DNA of 64,000 bases from the NCBI GenBank assembly GCA_938036315.1, contig CALHPK010000001.1, positions 144,109 to 208,108 of the forward strand, given 5' to 3'. Below, piece after piece: positions 61,001 to 64,000 of the stretch. Under the pieces are notes generated by a model. It ran no database searches. It saw only the letters and a program-made list of their open reading frames with translations, and was not told the DNA's origin. This stretch comes from an uncultured bacterium. GTDB lineage: Bacteria; Calescibacteriota; Calescibacteriia; Calescibacteriales; Calescibacteriaceae. Every line of letters begins with the position of its first letter. Position 1 is the stretch's first letter. Position numbers and translations under genes: made by a program.

Positions 61001-63690
61001 CCTCCCGAATCCTGAGCTTGGAGCACCAAAAGCGCCGTCTTCGCACCTTGCGGAACTTGTATCTCAAACTCTTTCTCCGCTTTCCCTCTTTCCAAAATTA
61101 TAGAACCTGAATCAGAATATCCCCAATCCGTTACTGAAAGACTGTAATTTAAAAAACTTGAATCATCTGAAAACTCAACCTTTAATTTTGCTCTCCCCCC
61201 CGCTTTTGCTTGTCCTTTCTGGATTATCTTTATCAAGGGTGAGGCATCTTCTATTTCCAAAGTTATGTCAACCGAAGCAGTTGAACCTTTCTCCTTTGTC
61301 TGTATCTCTCTTTCTACTCTAACACCCTTGTAACTTGCATAAATTTTTACTTTTGTGTTAGGTGGTGCCTCGAGTTTGAACTGCCCCCCTGAATTTGTGT
61401 AGTCAACCTCTCCAAACTCCGTTTCTACCCTCACCCCTGGTATGTGATTCCCTCTTTTTGATTGAATAGTCCCTTGAACCCATGCAGGGCGAGTATCTAT
61501 CTCCTGCTCTGACCATACACACTCCGTCCCCTTTGCCTCGTATTCCTTCTCGTAAATCTCTTGCGTTGTAGATGTTTGGTATATAAACTTTACTTTGTAT
61601 CTGTATCTCCCTTCTTCTGATTTCTTCGCCCTTCCTCCTCGAACCTTAAAAAATCCATCTTCATCCGTAAAAACTGGAGACCTATCTCCAACTATGACTG
61701 ATACTCCCCTCAATCCTTTCCCTTCTTTATCTCTCACTTGCCCTTCTGCACATACCTCAACATATTCAAAGTTTGCACCCTGACAGGAAACTTGACTGTC
61801 CTCTGGCTTTACCCTGACAACTTCTGTTCTCCCCTCTGTTGAGCCATCCGGAAACTTTGCTATGTATGTGATTTTCACGTCCTCTGTTTGTGTAGGTCTT
61901 GGTATAAAAACTTCAAAATCCCCTGAAGATTTTGTTTTTGTGTTGTTCCCTCCAACGAAAACTTCTACCCCCTCTGCAGGTTGTGAATTTACAAACACCT
62001 TACATCCAACTTTCAAAGGAGAGAGATTTATTGAAAATTGACAGGTTTCAGCTGTTATATCTTTGTCAACATTTAAAGTTTTTTGTGCTTTGTAAGTTCT
62101 CCCGTCTTTTTCGGTAGAAATCGTAATAGTAATGTTTCCACCCCTTGAGATTAAACTGAAATTTCCAGATGAGTCAGTTTTTGTTGCCTTCCCTTCTGAT
62201 GATACAACATTTGCGTTCTGTATAGGATTACCTTCCTCATCCTTCACAAAGCATGAAACTGAAAACATTGAAGGCGGTGACAGAGTTGGACCTTCATAAC
62301 AACCTTCTTTCTTATCTCCAACTGAAAATTCCTTTACCCCTGAAATCTCTCCGTAGGTGCCATATATCCTTCCATTCCAAGCATAAATCCTGTCTGTCGC
62401 AAAAATCCTTATATTAGAATTAGAAGGAACATATAAGATATACTCGCCATTTTCGTCAGAAATTGTGTATGTTGACCTATATCCTGAGCATATCCATTGA
62501 CCTACAATCTCACCGTATCTTCTCAACTCCGAAGCCGTTACATAAACTCCACTCACTGGTTTCCCATCCGCTCCTATTACCTTACCTTTTACACATACAT
62601 TCCTTGGCAATGTTGGACACCCAAAACTCCACCAAGATGTGTGAGTTAGACTCATCTCCCCGTATGCGACCTCATCTAAAATTCCGTCCCCGTCCGTGTC
62701 TTCTTTGAATATCACAACCTTTGCTTCTTTATGCCTTTTCCATATTCCATCCTCAGCATCATATGAATACAAAGGGATAGAATTTGCTCCCCTTTTGTAT
62801 GCCTCTAAAGCGTCTTTTTGTAAACTTTCTGGCAATCTCCGCATCACCATTACTGGATTTTCTGGAGATGCCACCTGCACATCTTTGCCACCCTGCTTAA
62901 AACTTAAAGAAGTCCATCCAAGTGCTTTAAGTTCAACTTCTTCAATTCCTGAAATCCCTAAGATCCCCTTTGCCTCTTCATCTTGTGCTTTAAAATCCCC
63001 TGGAAAGCTATTTAAATTTCTGTCAGGGTCTCCAACTGTTATTTCTACTGTGATTTCTCCTTCCTGCTGTTTTGTAAAGAAAGATTTTATCTCGTCCAAC
63101 ACAGAAGAAGGTGATGCTCTTCCTGTTACTATTCTTCCTGTTACTAATCTTCCTGTTACAAAGGCTTCTCCCGAATCTGTTCTCATTGTTTCTGTTCCAT
63201 CAGGGTTTTGAGTATATCTACCTGTTACTAATCTTCCTGTTACGAATCTTCCCGTTACAAAGTCTGCTTGAATATCCACATTTATTGCCCTGCCTGTTAT
63301 AATTCTACCTGTTATAATTCTACCTGTTATAATTCTACCTGTTATAAGTCTGCCTGTTACAAAATCAGAGCGTATTACTTTATGAGAAGGAGCAAAACCT
63401 TCTTGTTCGACAGTGATTTTTATATCTTTTCCTTCTTGGATTGGGACTTCTGCTGAAAATACCCCGAACTCATCTGTTTTGGTTTCTTGAACTTTGCCAG
63501 CAGATTCAATTTTTACATTTGCCGAGATCAGGGGCTTTCCTTCTATGGAGTCCTTTACTGTTCCTGAAACAATTATGGATGTAAGTTCCTTTTCCTCTGC
63601 TTCATTTTTTACTTTACATAAAGAAGCACAAGACGAAAGGAAGACAAAGACGAAAAAATAAAGAATCAATAAACGTAGAATATTATTCAT
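58024..63690 (-). CDS. giant multidomain surface lipoprotein with VTGR, MopE-type, Fn3 and RCC1 repeats
   Basis: An 1888-residue exported protein, function unknown. A lipoprotein signal ends in FLSSC (Cys21). A carboxypeptidase-regulatory-like fold (about 30-105) leads to eleven [FLI][VI]TGR pentapeptides (about 107-196). Further regulatory-like and Ig-like domains with two Cys each run to about 1015. Acidic MopE-type units (CDGIDNDCDGEIDEG, DKDSDGYG) cover about 1017-1433, including three near-identical 50-residue copies. A fibronectin type III domain (about 1434-1530), six RCC1 blades (HTCAVKTD, LWCWG, GQLG; about 1530-1828) and a Gly run follow. The end is FGCSVSGFG, a hydrophobic stretch and RKRKKK, like Cys-containing C-terminal sorting signals. 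TATAAT ends 11 bases before the ATG. Confidence 0.88.
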   Translation of the reverse strand: MNNILRLLILYFFVFVFLSSCASLCKVKNEAEEKELTSIIVSGTVKDSIEGKPLISANVKIESAGKVQETKTDEFGVFSAEVPIQEGKDIKITVEQEGFAPSHKVIRSDFVTGRLITGRIITGRIITGRIITGRAINVDIQADFVTGRFVTGRLVTGRYTQNPDGTETMRTDSGEAFVTGRLVTGRIVTGRASPSSVLDEIKSFFTKQQEGEITVEITVGDPDRNLNSFPGDFKAQDEEAKGILGISGIEEVELKALGWTSLSFKQGGKDVQVASPENPVMVMRRLPESLQKDALEAYKRGANSIPLYSYDAEDGIWKRHKEAKVVIFKEDTDGDGILDEVAYGEMSLTHTSWWSFGCPTLPRNVCVKGKVIGADGKPVSGVYVTASELRRYGEIVGQWICSGYRSTYTISDENGEYILYVPSNSNIRIFATDRIYAWNGRIYGTYGEISGVKEFSVGDKKEGCYEGPTLSPPSMFSVSCFVKDEEGNPIQNANVVSSEGKATKTDSSGNFSLISRGGNITITISTEKDGRTYKAQKTLNVDKDITAETCQFSINLSPLKVGCKVFVNSQPAEGVEVFVGGNNTKTKSSGDFEVFIPRPTQTEDVKITYIAKFPDGSTEGRTEVVRVKPEDSQVSCQGANFEYVEVCAEGQVRDKEGKGLRGVSVIVGDRSPVFTDEDGFFKVRGGRAKKSEEGRYRYKVKFIYQTSTTQEIYEKEYEAKGTECVWSEQEIDTRPAWVQGTIQSKRGNHIPGVRVETEFGEVDYTNSGGQFKLEAPPNTKVKIYASYKGVRVEREIQTKEKGSTASVDITLEIEDASPLIKIIQKGQAKAGGRAKLKVEFSDDSSFLNYSLSVTDWGYSDSGSIILERGKAEKEFEIQVPQGAKTALLVLQAQDSGGNKDTVSTTIEVKKENRAPRVIKIGTTGGIWIGREFVASAVVNEPDGDDVTFAWEITKDGVKFDWITPYGATAVVKVPQTADGGEYVLRVVVRDSEGAETVFEKKVEIKKENKEGEIVCVPKEEVCDGIDNDCDGEIDEGVKLTFYQDKDSDGYGNPGSVTEACTQPQGYVSNSQDCDDERAEINPNTVWFKDSDSDGYTDGTTRISCLQPQGYVLYAMVGDCNDNNPNIKPGATEICDGIDNDCDGEIDEGVLLVFYKDADSDGYTDGAVQVACGPTSPYNLTTITLLDCDDSVASIYPGAPLNCNNGKDNDCSGHIETWFWEDRDSDTWTTSVSTCANTMPAGFTSVSKPEDCDDLNPDVNPGTIWYKDADFDGYYPVGGSQVSCTDPYPENSTYAVLSPGDCDDNNANLNPETIWYKDADFDGYYPEGGSQVSCTDPYPENSTYAVLSPEDCDDNNANLNPGTIWYKDADFDGYYPVGGSQVSCTDPYPDNSTYAVLSPGDCDDSNSSINPGQTEVCDGIDNNCAGGIDEGFEPCSAPSNLTYFFVSADTVGLRWQDNSPNEQGFVVEVSTDSLFSNPQIQTFSANTTEGYITSLQEKTTYYFRVYAFNSTGNTAYSNIISATTSSIYFEGAIQISSGGYHTCAVKTDNSLWCWGRNEYGQLGNGTTAPSSAPVQIMATGVSQVSLGWWHTCAIKTDNSLWCWGWNEFGQLGDGTWTNRYTPVQIMATGVSQVSLGWWHTCAVKTDGSLWCWGDNRSGQLGDGTGVYYRDTPVQIMATGVSQVSLGAFHTCAVKTDGSLWCWGSNNRGQLGDGTNENKNTPVQIMATGVSQVSLGGWHTCAIKTDGSLWCWGENYFGQLGNGTTQDRNTPVQITQGVSQVSLGGEHTCAVKTDNSLWCWGWNAWGQLGDGTWTHRSTPVRVLSGSGGGGGGGAPQYFGTSQTDQTEFTSDQDQELTSKFGCSVSGFGYLIFISALPLILLLRKRKKKVF
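58210..59100 (-). repeat. six RCC1 blade repeats, period about 147-150 bases
   Basis: Six DNA copies of a segment coding for the RCC1 blade (HTCAVKTD-LWCWG-GQLG) lie in direct tandem within the giant gene. Recurring landmarks such as ATCTGTCTTTACAGCACAGG return about every 147-150 bases with few changes, which suggests recent expansion or gene conversion. Confidence 0.85.
59477..59926 (-). repeat. three 150-base near-identical repeats in the MopE-type region
   Basis: The block containing GATAAAACAGCATATGTAGA recurs at 59501, 59651 and 59801, a strict 150-base (50-residue) period with only scattered substitutions. Each copy encodes one WYKDADFDGYYP acidic unit plus a DCDD motif. Confidence 0.9.
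63120..63370 (-). repeat. 15-base repeat array coding for [FLI][VI]TGR pentapeptides
   Basis: CCTGTTATAATTCTA occurs in tandem at 63293-63307, 63308-63322 and 63323-63337, followed by CCTGTTATAAGTCTG and further variants. Two shorter clusters lie at about 63120-63165 and 63220-63265. On the coding strand they give eleven pentapeptides in three groups of five, three and three. Confidence 0.92.
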
Positions 63691-63858
63691 AAGTATTTAT
63701 TATTATAATACTATTTTTTGAAAAGTAGCAAGGAGATTTAAAATTTTTGTGTTGAGGAATTTTTACTGATCAGCATCAGAGTGTGACAGATTTTACGTTT
63801 TCTATTGCTTATTGCTGATATATGTTTATTGTTTGTTATAACTTTTCCTATTCTGTTG
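63691..63858. other. 168-base spacer with a near-duplicate of the nuclease 3' end
   Basis: No gene is visible. TATAACTTTTCCTATTC near 63837-63853 nearly repeats TATAACTTTTCCCATTC at 63860-63876, so the last codons of the flanking nuclease gene have been duplicated beyond its stop. TATAAT (63702-63707, reverse strand) precedes the giant gene. Confidence 0.55.
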
Positions 63859-64000
63859 CTATAACTTTTCCCATTCAAAATTTGTAATGTTTCTTTTTTC
63901 CTTTGAAAACTCAATCCCTATCAGGTAAATATTTTCGTATCTCCCTTTATATTTCTCCCAGTATCTCTTCTGCTTTATCTGTTCCAAAGCTCTTCCTTCC
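63859..64000 (-). CDS. C-terminus of an AAA-ATPase-like/PD-(D/E)XK nuclease family protein, cut by window edge
   Basis: The reverse strand is open from the window edge to a TAG at 63859-63861, giving 46 visible codons: GRALEQIKQKRYWEKYKG, then NIYLIGIEFSKEKRN, then ITNFEWEKL. This is the typical end of the PDDEXK_9 domain of multi-copy AAA-ATPase-like proteins, as I recall the family. These proteins are common in anaerobic bacteria and have no firm role. The same ending recurs as a remnant at 57693-57818, beyond the giant lipoprotein gene. Confidence 0.7.
   Translation of the reverse strand, partial: EGRALEQIKQKRYWEKYKGRYENIYLIGIEFSKEKRNITNFEWEKL

Noticed and set aside
62696-63211. A 171-codon plus-strand frame near the start of the giant gene
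   Set aside because: Antisense shadow of a clearly coding region with a signal peptide and domain motifs on the other strand.
1-64000. CRISPR array
   Set aside because: The tandem arrays found either code for protein or are two- to four-copy duplications with no unique spacers of even length.
1-64000. Insertion sequences or prophage
   Set aside because: No transposase, integrase or phage structural gene was recognised, and no terminal inverted repeats were seen around the direct repeats.

Overview
The window looks like chromosomal DNA of an AT-rich, Gram-negative-type bacterium, probably a thermophile or a deep-branching lineage. No marker here names the phylum. Signs of a two-membrane cell are lipoprotein signal peptides, a CusBA-type RND efflux pair, a di-haem cytochrome c peroxidase, a type II secretion/type IV pilus ATPase and a barrel-like outer-membrane candidate. 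MurE carries the DNPR motif of meso-diaminopimelate-adding enzymes. Proteins are rich in Lys, Glu and Ile with AGA/AGG arginine codons, which fits a thermophile but does not prove one. A candidate-phylum hot-spring lineage is a guess only.

Layout. 1-13.6 kb: a cut M20 peptidase, clpP-dcd, an alcohol dehydrogenase, a lone L29 gene, a DUF72 protein, a GspE/PilB ATPase, a lone atpA, an EamA transporter, a TatT lipoprotein, a methyltransferase and two glycosyltransferases. 13.6-25.6 kb: a YtfJ protein, a copper/silver efflux block (Cys-rich exported protein, CusB, CusA) followed by a Crp/Fnr regulator and DoxX, then a chemoreceptor, FabL, a SAM hydrolase, a cytochrome c peroxidase, a Whirly-like protein and tRNA-Ala. 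25.7-32 kb: lytic transglycosylase, EF-P, PqqD-like protein, L28, glycosyltransferase, S14-S8, CoaE and an archaeal-type kinase. 32.2-37.8 kb: nuoJKLMN. 37.8-57.7 kb: uracil-DNA glycosylase, HNH nuclease, enoyl-CoA hydratase, tRNA-Lys-slipin, PheA, MurE, a lipoprotein, DnaJ, RsmI-L1, a glycosyltransferase, TyrS, an HDOD/CheD-like pair, HslU-MurD-MurJ and CinA. 57.7-64 kb: one giant repeat-built surface lipoprotein of 1888 residues, flanked by a decayed and an apparently intact copy of the same nuclease C-terminus.

Genes that are normally clustered are scattered here. L29, L28, S14-S8 and L1 sit apart, nuoJ-N lack nuoA-I, atpA lacks the other ATP synthase genes, and hslU lacks hslV.

The expression signals are the most unusual general feature. 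Many first genes have a TATAAT-like box ending 6-8 bases before the start codon and no Shine-Dalgarno sequence, which suggests leaderless mRNAs. Internal operon genes keep strong GGAGG sites. Both tRNA genes are followed, exactly 10 bases after the tRNA, by a GTG-started gene on the same strand, so tRNA 3' processing could create the mRNA 5' end. The giant lipoprotein, with its [FLI][VI]TGR pentapeptide repeats, MopE-type acidic motifs, RCC1 repeats and Cys-containing C-terminal sorting tail, is the strongest candidate for an undescribed system.
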